This document shows, in pieces, positions 12,010-20,279 of a stretch of DNA of 64,000 bases (position 1 is its first letter; each line of letters starts with the position of its first letter). Below the pieces are notes generated by a model. It ran no database searches. It was given only the letters and a program-made list of their open reading frames with translations, and was not told where the DNA came from. The DNA lies in contig NZ_CAMPHV010000006.1 of assembly GCF_946886105.1 (NCBI RefSeq), positions 98,358-162,357 of the forward strand. The letters are read 5' to 3'. The stretch comes from an uncultured Pseudomonas sp. GTDB taxonomy: Bacteria > Pseudomonadota > Gammaproteobacteria > Pseudomonadales > Pseudomonadaceae. The position numbers and the translations under genes are program-made.

Positions 12010-12208
12010 GTACAGCCATCCTTAGCGCGCCAGCAGCAGCTGGCAATGGCGGAATCGGTTCGGCCACTCCGGCGCCACGGCGTTCGAACGCCTGGCGGAC
12101 CTTCTGTCTACGAGTGCGCTCGCACGCTTGCGGCTCACCACGGGCAATGCGCTCAGCAAGGTGATGAGCGATCCGCTCAGCGAAGCTGCCGGGTGCCTGG
12201 AAGGTCAT
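11999..12208 (-). pseudogene. Remnant of a GntR-family regulator upstream of smc
   Basis: The open frame encodes 69 residues starting MTFQAPGSFAERIAHHLAER, and it overlaps the smc start by 11 bases. Up to about residue 25 it reads like the start of a GntR regulator (P. aeruginosa has one at this place, PA1526, as I recall). After that the expected winged-helix text (GELxPGERIxEQKV...SRGSVREAL) is only faintly visible (GEPQACERTRRQKVRQAFERR), and the reading ends where the recognition helix should follow. The effector domain is missing. I read it as a truncated, decaying gene that still supplies the ribosome site of smc. It could alternatively be expressed as a short peptide. Confidence 0.6.
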
Positions 12209-12426
12209 GATTTTCCTTCGGAATCGTGGAGAACGCGGGGCGCGAGTGTAACACAGGGTATTGGCCGGCCAAGATACGCGGACGGGGCTTTCCGGCGCGC
12301 GGCAGCCTGTCGACAACCCCCTGTCGCATGCCCGGCGTAGTGGCCCCGTAGTTGGCATAAAAGCCGCTACCTTTTAACTCGGTCTCTGGGTTTTTCGCGC
12401 TCATAACCGAATCGCATGACAAGCAC

Positions 12427-12478
12427 TTGACCACAGAGTCAAATATTTATTGACCCTAAAGTCAGAAATCTCTAGATT
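12427..12478 (+). promoter_or_regulatory. xdhA promoter with two TTGAC-N6-GTCA operators
   Basis: TTGACC (12450-12455), a 17-base spacer and TAGATT (12473-12478) form a good sigma-70 promoter, which would give a leader of roughly 90 bases before the xdhA start. Two like elements cover it: TTGACCACAGAGTCAA (12427-12442) and TTGACCCTAAAGTCAG (12450-12465), centred 23 bp apart, the second on the -35 box. A third copy, CTGACCACACGGTCAA, is upstream of the permease gene at 21688. A repressor or activator of the purine genes probably binds here; which protein is unknown. Confidence 0.65.
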
Positions 12479-12573
12479 TAGCCCATGCCAGGCCGCGCCA
12501 AAGCGTCGCACCCTCCGTGCAGCCGTTTTGGCAAAGCCTGATAAGAGAACAATAAAGTGCCTGGAGGTCGTCC

Positions 12574-14013
12574 TTGATCCAGTTTTTACTCAACCGGGAG
12601 CTGCGCACCGAGCATGCCCTGGACCCAAACGTCACCGTGCTGCAGTACTTGCGTGAGCATGTCGGCAAATCCGGCACCAAAGAAGGCTGCGCTTCGGGCG
12701 ATTGTGGCGCCTGCACCGTGGTGGTCGGCGAACTGGATGGCGAACGCGTGCGTTATCGCACGCTGAACTCCTGCCTGACCTTCGTCTCTTCCCTGCACGG
12801 CAAGCAACTGATCAGCGTCGAAGACCTCAAGCACCAGGGCCAACTGCACAGCGTGCAACAGGCGATGGTCGACTGCCATGGTTCGCAGTGCGGCTTCTGC
12901 ACGCCGGGCTTCGTCATGTCGCTGTTCGCTTTGCAGAAAAACTCCGAGGGTTTCGACAAGGCCGAGACCCTGGAAGCCCTGGCCGGCAACCTGTGCCGCT
13001 GCACCGGCTATCGGCCGATCATCGATGCCGCCGAGCAGGCCTGCTGCCAGAAGGCGCCGGATCAGTTCGATGCCGCCGAAGCGCAGACCGTCGCGCAACT
13101 GAAAGCCATCACCCCGCGCGATACCGCCGAACTCAATAGCGGCGACAAGCGCTGCCTGCTGCCGCTGACCGTCGCCGACCTCGCCGACCTTTACGCCGCC
13201 AATCCCGGAGCGCGCCTGCTCGCCGGCGGCACCGACCTGGCCCTGGAAGTCACCCAGTTCCACCGCGAGCTGCCGGTGATGATCTATGTCGGCCATATCG
13301 AATCGATGAAGCGCGTGGAAGTGACCGCCGAGCACATCGAGATCGGCGCGGCCACCGTGCTGTCCGACTGCTATGCCGCCTTGGCCGAGGAATACCCGGA
13401 CTTCGGCGAGTTGCTGCACCGTTTCGCCTCGCTGCAGATCCGTAACCAGGGCACCCTGGGCGGCAATATCGGCAACGCCTCGCCAATCGGCGACGCCCCG
13501 CCGCTGCTGATCGCCCTCGGCGCGCAGATCGTCCTGCGCAAGGGCAACGAGACGCGCCGCCTGCCGATCGAGGATTACTTCCTCGACTACAAGGTGACCG
13601 CCCGCCAGGAAGCCGAATTCATCGAGAAGATCATCGTGCCGCGCGCCCAGCGCAATCAGGCGTTCCGCGCCTACAAGGTATCCAAGCGTCTGGACGACGA
13701 TATTTCCGCGGTCTGCGCCGCCTTCAACCTGCGTATCGAAGACGGCGTGGTACAGGACGCGCGTATCGCCTTCGGCGGCATGGCGGCGATTCCCAAGCGC
13801 GCCGCCGCCTGCGAAGCCGCCCTGCTCGGCTGCGCCTGGTACCCGGCGGAGATCGAACGTGCCTGCGCAGCATTGGCGGAGGATTTCACTCCGCTGAGCG
13901 ACTTCCGCGCCAGCAAGGAATACCGCCTGCTCACCGCGCAGAACCTGCTGCGTAAATTCTTCCTCGAGCTAAACGCTCCCGAAGTCGAAACCCGGGTGAC
14001 CGCCTATGTCTAA
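12574..14013 (+). CDS. xdhA: Xanthine dehydrogenase small subunit (2Fe-2S/FAD)
   Basis: A 479-residue subunit. The first [2Fe-2S] cluster uses C39, C44, C47 and C67 (GCASGDCGAC...SC); the second has GSQCGFCTPGF and GNLCRCTGYRP. The FAD domain (LLAGGTDLALEVTQFH, then QIRNQGTLGGNIGNASPIGD) and the C-terminal CO-dehydrogenase flavoprotein domain follow. With XdhB it oxidises hypoxanthine and xanthine to urate and passes electrons to NAD+. The start is TTG at 12574: GGAGG is seven bases upstream, no ATG gives the conserved N-terminus, and GTG 12557 runs into a stop. It overlaps xdhB by 8 bases. Confidence 0.96.
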   Translation: MIQFLLNRELRTEHALDPNVTVLQYLREHVGKSGTKEGCASGDCGACTVVVGELDGERVRYRTLNSCLTFVSSLHGKQLISVEDLKHQGQLHSVQQAMVDCHGSQCGFCTPGFVMSLFALQKNSEGFDKAETLEALAGNLCRCTGYRPIIDAAEQACCQKAPDQFDAAEAQTVAQLKAITPRDTAELNSGDKRCLLPLTVADLADLYAANPGARLLAGGTDLALEVTQFHRELPVMIYVGHIESMKRVEVTAEHIEIGAATVLSDCYAALAEEYPDFGELLHRFASLQIRNQGTLGGNIGNASPIGDAPPLLIALGAQIVLRKGNETRRLPIEDYFLDYKVTARQEAEFIEKIIVPRAQRNQAFRAYKVSKRLDDDISAVCAAFNLRIEDGVVQDARIAFGGMAAIPKRAAACEAALLGCAWYPAEIERACAALAEDFTPLSDFRASKEYRLLTAQNLLRKFFLELNAPEVETRVTAYV

Positions 14014-16399
14014 CCATGTATTGAAAACCCAGGCAGAACTGGCCGAGCTGTTCCGCGTCGATATCACCACCGGCGTCGGCAAGAGCGTGAAGCACGAGAG
14101 CGCGGACAAGCATGTGTCCGGCGAAGCCGTGTATGTCGACGACCGCCTGGAGTTCCCCAATCAGCTGCACGTCTATGCCCGCATGAGCGACCGCGCCCAT
14201 GCACGCATCGTCAGTATCGACACCGCGCCCTGCTACAAGATTCCTGGCGTGGCCATCGCCATCACCAGCAAGGATGTACCCGGCCAGTTGGATATCGGCC
14301 CGGTGGTCGCCGGCGATCCGCTGCTGGCCGACGGCAAGGTCGAATATGTCGGCCAGGTGGTCATTGCCGTCGGCGCCGACAGCCTGGAAACCGCGCGCAA
14401 GGCGGCCATGGCGGCGATCATCGAATACGAAGACCTGGAACCGGTGCTCGACGTGGTCGATGCGCTGCACAAGAAGCATTTCGTCCTCGACAGCCATCAG
14501 CACAAGATCGGCGATTCCGCTACCGAACTGGCCACCGCGCCGCAGCGCCTGCAAGGCAGCCTGCATATCGGCGGCCAGGAACATTTCTACCTGGAAACCC
14601 AGATTTCCTCGGTGATGCCCACCGAAGACGGCGGCATGATCGTCTACACCTCGACGCAGAATGCCACCGAGGTGCAGAAGCTGGTCGCCGAAGTGCTCGG
14701 CGTGCCGATGCACAAGATCGTCATCGACATGCGCCGCATGGGCGGCGGTTTCGGCGGCAAGGAAACCCAGGCCGCCGGGCCGGCGTGCCTGTGCGCAGTG
14801 ATCGCCCATCTCACCGGGCGGCCGACCAAGATGCGCCTGCCGCGCATGGAAGACATGAGCATCACCGGCAAGCGCCACCCCTTCTATGTCGAGTACGACG
14901 TCGGCTTCGACGACGATGGTCTGCTGCACGGCATTCAGATCGAACTGGCCGGTAACTGCGGCTACTCGCCGGACCTGTCCGGCTCGATCGTCGACCGCGC
15001 GATGTTCCACTCGGACAACGCCTACTTCCTCGGCAACGCCACCATCAACGGTCATCGCTGCAAGACCAACACCGCCTCGAACACTGCCTACCGCGGCTTC
15101 GGCGGCCCACAGGGGATGGTCGCCATCGAGGAAATCATGGACGCCGTGGCGCGCAAGCTGGGCAAGGACCCGCTGGAAGTGCGCAAGCTCAACTACTACG
15201 GCAAGGACGAGCGCAACGTCACCCATTACCACCAGACCGTCGAGCACAACGTCATCCATGAGATGACCGCCGAGCTGGAAGAAAGCAGCGAGTACGCCAA
15301 GCGCCGCGAAGAAATCCGCGCCTTCAATGCCAAGAGCCCGGTATTGAAGAAAGGCCTGGCGCTGACCCCAGTGAAATTCGGCATCAGCTTTACCGCTACG
15401 TTCCTTAATCAGGCCGGCGCGCTTATCCATATCTACACCGACGGTTCGATCCACCTGAACCACGGCGGCACCGAGATGGGCCAGGGCCTCAACACCAAGG
15501 TCGCGCAGATCGTCGCCGAGGTGCTGCAGGTCGATATCTCGCGCATCCAGATCACCGCGACCAACACCGACAAGGTGCCAAACACCTCGCCGACCGCCGC
15601 CTCCTCGGGCGCCGACCTGAATGGCAAGGCCGCACAGAACGCCGCCGAAACCATCAAGCAGCGCCTGGTCGACTTCCTGGTGCGCGAATACAAGGTGACC
15701 CCGGAAGACGTCGAGTTCCGCAACGGCCAGGTGCGCGTGCGCGATCTGTTCCTGAGCTTCGAGGAAGTGATCCAGAAGGCCTATTTCGCCCAGGTTTCGC
15801 TGTCCTCCACCGGCTTCTACCGCACGCCGAAAATCTACTACGACCGCGACAAGGCCGCGGGTCGGCCGTTCTACTACTTCGCCTACGGCGCGGCCTGCGC
15901 CGAGGTGATCGTCGATACCCTGACCGGCGAATACAAGATGCTGCGCACCGACATCCTGCACGACGTCGGCGCCTCGCTGAACCCGGCCATCGATATCGGC
16001 CAGGTCGAAGGTGCGTTCGTCCAGGGCATGGGCTGGCTGACCATGGAAGAGCTGGTGTGGAACGGCAAAGGTAAGCTGATGACCAATGGCCCGGCGAGCT
16101 ACAAGATCCCCGCCATCGCCGATATGCCGCTGGATCTGCGGGTCAAGCTGGTGGAGAACCGCAAGAATCCGGAAGACACGGTGTTCCACTCCAAGGCCGT
16201 GGGCGAGCCACCGTTCATGCTCGGTATCGCCGTGTGGTGCGCGATCAAGGATGCGGTGGCCAGTCTCGCCGACTACCGGGTGCAACCGAATATCGATGCC
16301 CCGGCCACGCCTGAGCGCGTGCTTTGGGGCGTGGAGCAACTGAAGAAACTGCAGCAGCCGGCCAAGGCCGCGGCGGTAGTCGAGATCGAAACAGCCTGA
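14006..16399 (+). CDS. xdhB: Xanthine dehydrogenase molybdopterin-binding subunit
   Basis: A 797-residue large subunit. It has the motifs of molybdenum hydroxylases: QISSVMP (cofactor region), GGGFGGKE, the arginine-bearing YRGFGGPQG that holds the purine, GGTEMGQG and the final KAVGEPPF with the catalytic glutamate. It carries the Mo-cofactor and does the hydroxylation of hypoxanthine and xanthine. It is translationally coupled to xdhA and separated from xdhC by a 220-base stretch with a palindromic repeat and a small open frame. Length is normal for a bacterial two-subunit enzyme. Confidence 0.97.
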   Translation: MSNHVLKTQAELAELFRVDITTGVGKSVKHESADKHVSGEAVYVDDRLEFPNQLHVYARMSDRAHARIVSIDTAPCYKIPGVAIAITSKDVPGQLDIGPVVAGDPLLADGKVEYVGQVVIAVGADSLETARKAAMAAIIEYEDLEPVLDVVDALHKKHFVLDSHQHKIGDSATELATAPQRLQGSLHIGGQEHFYLETQISSVMPTEDGGMIVYTSTQNATEVQKLVAEVLGVPMHKIVIDMRRMGGGFGGKETQAAGPACLCAVIAHLTGRPTKMRLPRMEDMSITGKRHPFYVEYDVGFDDDGLLHGIQIELAGNCGYSPDLSGSIVDRAMFHSDNAYFLGNATINGHRCKTNTASNTAYRGFGGPQGMVAIEEIMDAVARKLGKDPLEVRKLNYYGKDERNVTHYHQTVEHNVIHEMTAELEESSEYAKRREEIRAFNAKSPVLKKGLALTPVKFGISFTATFLNQAGALIHIYTDGSIHLNHGGTEMGQGLNTKVAQIVAEVLQVDISRIQITATNTDKVPNTSPTAASSGADLNGKAAQNAAETIKQRLVDFLVREYKVTPEDVEFRNGQVRVRDLFLSFEEVIQKAYFAQVSLSSTGFYRTPKIYYDRDKAAGRPFYYFAYGAACAEVIVDTLTGEYKMLRTDILHDVGASLNPAIDIGQVEGAFVQGMGWLTMEELVWNGKGKLMTNGPASYKIPAIADMPLDLRVKLVENRKNPEDTVFHSKAVGEPPFMLGIAVWCAIKDAVASLADYRVQPNIDAPATPERVLWGVEQLKKLQQPAKAAAVVEIETA

Positions 16400-16401
16400 A
16401 C

Positions 16402-16469
16402 GTAGCCCGGATGAAATCCGGGAGCTGAGTAGCAGGCGACAAATTCTCCCCGGATTGCATCCGGGCTAC
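16402..16469. repeat. REP-like inverted repeat (GTAGCCCGGATG... type)
   Basis: GTAGCCCGGATGAAATCCGG and, 46 bases later, CCGGATTGCATCCGGGCTAC form nested hairpins. The same family occurs at 23966-24019, 34487-34576, 39850-39925 and 54762-54832. Here it sits inside the xdhB-xdhC operon and may stabilise the upstream mRNA or lower xdhC expression. Confidence 0.85.
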
Positions 16470-16491
16470 GGAACCAAACAGGTGTAGAACA

Positions 16492-16623
16492 ATGACAAAA
16501 CACACCGAACCGAATAGCCAACCGACCCGGCCGGTGCCGGTTCCGATACTGGATCCGTCACCGAGCAACTGGCGCCTACCGCGCCCGGGGCAAACGCCGC
16601 CAACCTGGAGGCTGAGCAAATGA
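16492..16623 (+). CDS. Candidate small proline-rich protein, coupled to xdhC
   Basis: ATG 16492 opens a 43-codon frame whose TGA stop overlaps the xdhC start (ATGA). AGGTG lies about 8 bases upstream. The peptide begins MTKHTEPNSQPTRPVPVP and is about one quarter proline. No family is recognised. The stop-start overlap and the ribosome site argue for translation, perhaps as a leader that couples xdhC to upstream transcription. Low complexity and lack of known homologues argue for caution. Confidence 0.4.
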   Translation: MTKHTEPNSQPTRPVPVPILDPSPSNWRLPRPGQTPPTWRLSK

Positions 16624-17465
16624 GCTGGATCAGCGCCCTCGCCGAGCTGCAGCAGCAAGGCACGCCCTGCGTGCTGGTGACCATTATCGAAGAGCGCGGC
16701 TCGACCCCGCGCAATGCCGGCTCGAAGATGGTGGTCACCATGGATCGCATCTTCGAAACCATCGGCGGCGGTCATCTGGAATACAAGGCGATGGAACTGG
16801 CCCGCGAGATGCTTGAGCAGCGCAGTCAGGACACCCGCCTGGAGCGTTTCAGCCTGGGCGCCAGCCTCGGCCAATGCTGCGGCGGCGCCACTGTGCTGCT
16901 GTTCGAACCCATGGGTCAGCCCCAGGCGCAGATCGCCGTATTCGGCGCCGGCCATGTCGGTCGCGCCCTGGTGCCGCTGCTTGCCAGCCTGCCGTGCAAG
17001 GTGCGCTGGATCGACTCGCGGGAAAACGAATTCCCCGAGCAGATTCCCAGCGGCGTGGAAAAAGTGGTCGAAGACGAGGTGGTCGACGAGGTCGAGCGCA
17101 TGCCGGCCGGCAGCTACTACATCGTCATGACCCACAACCACCAGCTCGATCTGGAACTGACCGCGGCGATTCTCAAGCGCAACGATTTCGCCTACTACGG
17201 GCTGATCGGCTCGAAGAGCAAACGCGCCAAATTCGAACACCGCCTGCGCGAGCGCGGCGTGGCCCCTGAAGTGATGCAACGGATGCGTTGCCCCCTGGGC
17301 CTGCCTGAAGTGAAAGGCAAGCTGCCGATCGAAATAGCCGTATCCATCGCCGGCGAGGTGATCGCCACCTATAACGCCGCTTTCGGCCAGGACGTGAAAA
17401 AGGGCAAATCGAGCGTCACCAAATTGCTGCCTGACAGCCGCCGGAGCCAAGCCGGACACCCGTAG
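16620..17465 (+). CDS. xdhC: Xanthine dehydrogenase accessory protein XdhC
   Basis: A 281-residue protein of the XdhC/CoxI family. The N-terminal domain has VTIIEERGSTPRNAGSKMVV and the conserved cysteine pair in GQCCGG. A Rossmann-type domain follows (IAVFGAGHVGRALVPLL) with the conserved IVMTHNHQLDLEL and YYGLIGSKSKRAKF. It binds the molybdenum cofactor, promotes its sulfuration and inserts it into XdhB. The ribosome site GGAGGCTGAGCA precedes ATG 16620, inside the overlapping small frame. Position after xdhAB is the usual one. Confidence 0.96.
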   Translation: MSWISALAELQQQGTPCVLVTIIEERGSTPRNAGSKMVVTMDRIFETIGGGHLEYKAMELAREMLEQRSQDTRLERFSLGASLGQCCGGATVLLFEPMGQPQAQIAVFGAGHVGRALVPLLASLPCKVRWIDSRENEFPEQIPSGVEKVVEDEVVDEVERMPAGSYYIVMTHNHQLDLELTAAILKRNDFAYYGLIGSKSKRAKFEHRLRERGVAPEVMQRMRCPLGLPEVKGKLPIEIAVSIAGEVIATYNAAFGQDVKKGKSSVTKLLPDSRRSQAGHP

Positions 17466-17583
17466 GTTGGTGTTGAGCGAAGCGATACCCAACAAGGAGT
17501 GCATAGCACTCCGCTCGACGGTCTAGCTTGTGGCTCGGCTCGCGAGCGCTGTGTTGGGCTTCGCGGAGCTCAGCCCAACCTAC
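17462..17583. repeat. Intergenic palindromic repeat (GTAGGTTGG...TTGAGCG type)
   Basis: GTAGGTTGGTGTTGAGCGAA (from 17462) and the facing GAGCTCAGCCCAACCTAC (to 17583) form an imperfect long inverted repeat between xdhC and guanine deaminase. The same sequence family flanks the RAYT gene at 50523-50667. Confidence 0.75.
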
Positions 17584-17632
17584 ACGCATTTCCGTCCGCA
17601 TCATCGAATCAACTGATTTCAACGAGAGTCCC

Positions 17633-18937
17633 ATGACCACCAACATCAAAGCCTACCGCGCCGCCATCCTGCACAGCATCGCCGACCCCGCCGTGGTCGG
17701 CATCGAGCAGTCCTACGAGTATTTCGAGGATGGCGTGCTGGTTATCGAAAACGGTCAGGTCGCCCGCGTCGGCCATGCCGCCGAATTATTGCCGTCGCTC
17801 AAGGGCATCGAGCTGACCGAATACCGCGACGCGCTGATCACCCCCGGTTTTATCGACACCCATATCCACTACCCGCAAACCGGGATGATCGCCTCCTACG
17901 GCGAACAGTTACTGGATTGGCTGAACACCTACACCTTCCCCACCGAAAAGCAGTTCGCCGACAAGGCCCATGCCGCCGACGTGGCCGGGATCTTCCTCAA
18001 GGAGCTGCTGCGCAACGGCACCACCACCGCCCTGGTGTTCGGCAGCGTGCACAAGCAATCGGTGGACGCCTTCTTCGAAGCCGCCGAGACGCTGAACCTG
18101 CGGATGATCGCCGGCAAGGTGCTGATGGACCGCAACGCCCCGGACTACCTGACCGATACGCCGGAATCGGGCTATGCCGAGAGCAAGGAGCTGATCGAAC
18201 GCTGGCACGGCAAGGGTCGCCTGCATTACGCCGTCACCCCGCGCTTCGCCCCGACCAGCACGCCGGAACAACTGACCCTGGCCGGCAAGCTGCTCGGTGA
18301 ATACTCGGATTTGTATATGCACACCCACCTGTCGGAGAACCGCCAGGAGATCGAATGGGTCAAGGCGCTGTTCCCCGAACGTAGCGGCTACCTCGATGTG
18401 TACGATCACTACAAGCTGATCGGCCCGCGCGCGGTGTTCGCCCATGGCGTGCACCTGTGCGACGAGGAATGCCAGCGCCTGGCCGAGACCGGCTCGGCGG
18501 TGGCCTTCTGCCCGACCTCCAACCTGTTCCTCGGCAGCGGTCTGTTCGACCTGAGCAAGCTGGAACGCCACGGCGTGCGCGTCGGCCTGGGCACCGATGT
18601 CGGCGCCGGCACCAGCTTCAGCCAGCTGCAATCGCTGAACGAGGCGTACAAGGTCATGCAGTTGCAAGGCAAGAAACTCGACCCGTTCAAGTCGCTGTAT
18701 CTCGCCACATTGGGCGGCGCCGAAGCGCTGTACCTGGACGACAGGATCGGCAACTTCGCAAGCGGCAAGGATGCCGACTTCGTGGTGCTCGACTACAAGG
18801 CCACGCCGCTGATCAGCTACCGCATGCAACAGGCCAAGAGCCTGGCCGAGAAGCTGTTCGCCCTGTACATGCTCGGCGACGATCGCGCGATCAAGGAAAC
18901 CTTCGCCGCCGGCGTATCGGTGCATTGCAGGGATTGA
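17633..18937 (+). CDS. guaD: Guanine deaminase
   Basis: A 434-residue amidohydrolase. Metal and active-site motifs are in order: PGFIDTHIHYPQ (HxH zinc ligands, near residue 80), MHTHLSEN, FAHGVHLCD, CPTSNLFLGSGLFD and the aspartate of GLGTDVGAGTSFS. It deaminates guanine to xanthine, feeding XdhAB. ATG 17633 has GAGAG a few bases upstream and gives the N-terminus MTTNIKAYRAAILHSIADPA, in line with Pseudomonas guanine deaminases. It lies downstream of xdhABC with a palindromic repeat in between. Confidence 0.95.
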   Translation: MTTNIKAYRAAILHSIADPAVVGIEQSYEYFEDGVLVIENGQVARVGHAAELLPSLKGIELTEYRDALITPGFIDTHIHYPQTGMIASYGEQLLDWLNTYTFPTEKQFADKAHAADVAGIFLKELLRNGTTTALVFGSVHKQSVDAFFEAAETLNLRMIAGKVLMDRNAPDYLTDTPESGYAESKELIERWHGKGRLHYAVTPRFAPTSTPEQLTLAGKLLGEYSDLYMHTHLSENRQEIEWVKALFPERSGYLDVYDHYKLIGPRAVFAHGVHLCDEECQRLAETGSAVAFCPTSNLFLGSGLFDLSKLERHGVRVGLGTDVGAGTSFSQLQSLNEAYKVMQLQGKKLDPFKSLYLATLGGAEALYLDDRIGNFASGKDADFVVLDYKATPLISYRMQQAKSLAEKLFALYMLGDDRAIKETFAAGVSVHCRD

Positions 18938-18944
18938 TGAAACC

Positions 18945-18991
18945 GTGGGAGGCGCTTCAGCGGCGACAGTCGCGGCTAAAACCCCTCCTAC
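18945..18991. repeat. REP-like hairpin (GTGGGAGG...CCTCCTAC)
   Basis: GTGGGAGGCGCTTCAGCGGC faces GCGGCTAAAACCCCTCCTAC directly after the guanine deaminase stop. It is of the common Pseudomonas REP class (GTGGGAGGGGCTTTAGCCGC), also seen at 48245-48326. Confidence 0.75.
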
Positions 18992-19150
18992 AAATTGCAA
19001 TTCCGTAGGGTGGGTTAGCGGCGCGCGGAAACCATGAACGGAACAATGCAGGCTCAAGGCGGCGCGTAACCCACCGCGGTCGCAAGCCTTGTGAAGGTGC
19101 GTATATCGCTGTTGGGTTACGCGGCGGCAGATAACGATGTCGTTATTTAA

Positions 19151-20183
19151 GGCTATATCCCAATAGCGTGTTGCATGGTGCGTCCAATCGCCTCCTGGAT
19201 GCAGTGAGCCGGCTGAATCCGCTGCTGATAACGCTCAAGCATGCGGCGCCAGCCCAGATAGTTCGGAAGGTAGCGGGTGGCGACACCGTGAAAGCGAGTC
19301 ATCCAACGCTTCAGGCGGCAGTGGTAGGCATTAACGTTCTGAATGTGGAAAGCGCCTTGTACCCGTTCGCCAGGGCGCGAGTGGACGACATGGTGAGTAA
19401 TGCCCTGAGTACGGGAAAAGTTTGCGTAGACCGCAGCGCCGTCACTGCAAAGTACGGCCTCTCGGTCGATCAGCGGCAGTAAGGCTGCTCGCACATGCTC
19501 TGCATCCAGCTTCTCCAGTTTGAAGTCTGCGGTATGCCCCTCACGATCACGCACCACCATGACCGGAATCTGATCCCTGCCTGTGCCGCGCGTTTTGCCT
19601 ACGCCGCCCCTTTTGCGCGGTGCCCGTGGTAGCTTGCGTTGGCCCTTGAAGGACTCCAGAAAGAACGTCTCATCGACCTCAACAATTCCTGCTTCATGTG
19701 ATGCATGGTGTTGGGCTGCGCAGGCCAGGAAGCGATGTCGCCAGAGAAAGGCTGTGTTCTTGCTGATGCCGCATCGCTTGGCAGCCTTGCGCACACTCAG
19801 GCCGTCGATCAGTGCTTGGGCGTAGTCTTTCCAGCGCTCGGGATAGTGCAAGCGAGCAAGACCACTGTTCGAAACCGCTGAGCATGTCCGCCGGCAGGCC
19901 CTACAACGATAACGGCGTAAGCCACGCGACCAGCCCCAGGGCGCAAGATGCTCAGCCTTTGTTTGGCAATGTGGGCAGCTCTGTAGCGCTGGCAAGCTAT
20001 CAAGAACCTCCGTTGTAGGCGGTTCTTGCAAAGCCTGATGAAGTGCGGATTTCTGCTTGCTGCTGAGTTGGCTCACCTGAGCCAACCAGCGCTGAAAGGC
20101 TTGAGTATCCATGGCGGGCAGACCTCACGAGCGGATGCCTGCCTTAAAGCTTAGTACTTGCAACACGGTCTTGGGACATAGCC
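19151..20183 (-). mobile_element. Intact IS1595-type insertion sequence (1033 bp)
   Basis: Terminal inverted repeats of 25 bp match at 22 positions: the left end starts GGCTATATCCCAA (19151) and the right end, read inward on the minus strand, starts GGCTATGTCCCAA (20183). Both end in CGTGTTGCA. TTATTTAA at 19143-19150 and again at 20184-20191 is the 8-bp target duplication expected for this family. One transposase gene fills the element, and its stop codon lies in the left repeat. Perfect duplication and an open transposase frame suggest a recent, possibly active insertion. Confidence 0.93.
19153..20112 (-). CDS. IS1595-family transposase
   Basis: A 319-residue transposase. The N-terminus has a zinc ribbon ([16 protein letters not shown]...[10 protein letters not shown]). 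A helix-turn-helix follows ([24 protein letters not shown]). The catalytic core has EVDETFF and [12 protein letters not shown] for the first two acidic residues and [20 protein letters not shown] at the third position, where this subgroup carries Asn/His text. The frame is intact from a clear ATG to a TAG in the left inverted repeat. It is the only gene of the element. Confidence 0.94.
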   Translation of the reverse strand: MDTQAFQRWLAQVSQLSSKQKSALHQALQEPPTTEVLDSLPALQSCPHCQTKAEHLAPWGWSRGLRRYRCRACRRTCSAVSNSGLARLHYPERWKDYAQALIDGLSVRKAAKRCGISKNTAFLWRHRFLACAAQHHASHEAGIVEVDETFFLESFKGQRKLPRAPRKRGGVGKTRGTGRDQIPVMVVRDREGHTADFKLEKLDAEHVRAALLPLIDREAVLCSDGAAVYANFSRTQGITHHVVHSRPGERVQGAFHIQNVNAYHCRLKRWMTRFHGVATRYLPNYLGWRRMLERYQQRIQPAHCIQEAIGRTMQHAIGI

Positions 20184-20279
20184 TTATTTAAACCACGTAA
20201 TTCGCCGCTAACCCAACCTACAAATCTATGCCGCGCCGTTAAACCCACACGACCGCCCCACCGCAGGGCTGACTGTCAA

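Larger units (their letters stand above)
19005..20221. repeat. Intergenic palindrome split by an insertion sequence
   Basis: The left part begins GTAGGGTGGGTTAGCGGCGC (19005) and the right part ends GCCGCTAACCCAACCTAC (20221). They are the two arms of the same repeat family that is intact at 38729-38892. The IS element 19151-20183 separates them, flanked by duplicated TTATTTAA. Confidence 0.8.

Noticed and set aside
10297..12210. 637-codon plus-strand open frame opposite smc
   Set aside because: Antisense shadow of smc codon bias; low-complexity Leu/Gln/Ala text and no ribosome site.
13931..16339. 802-codon minus-strand open frame opposite xdhB
   Set aside because: Shadow of xdhB; the product is His/Asp/Val-rich and has no family features.
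18938..20221. Possible second transposable unit in the sequence left of the IS
   Set aside because: The remaining sequence is explained by two REP-type palindromes, one of them split by the IS.
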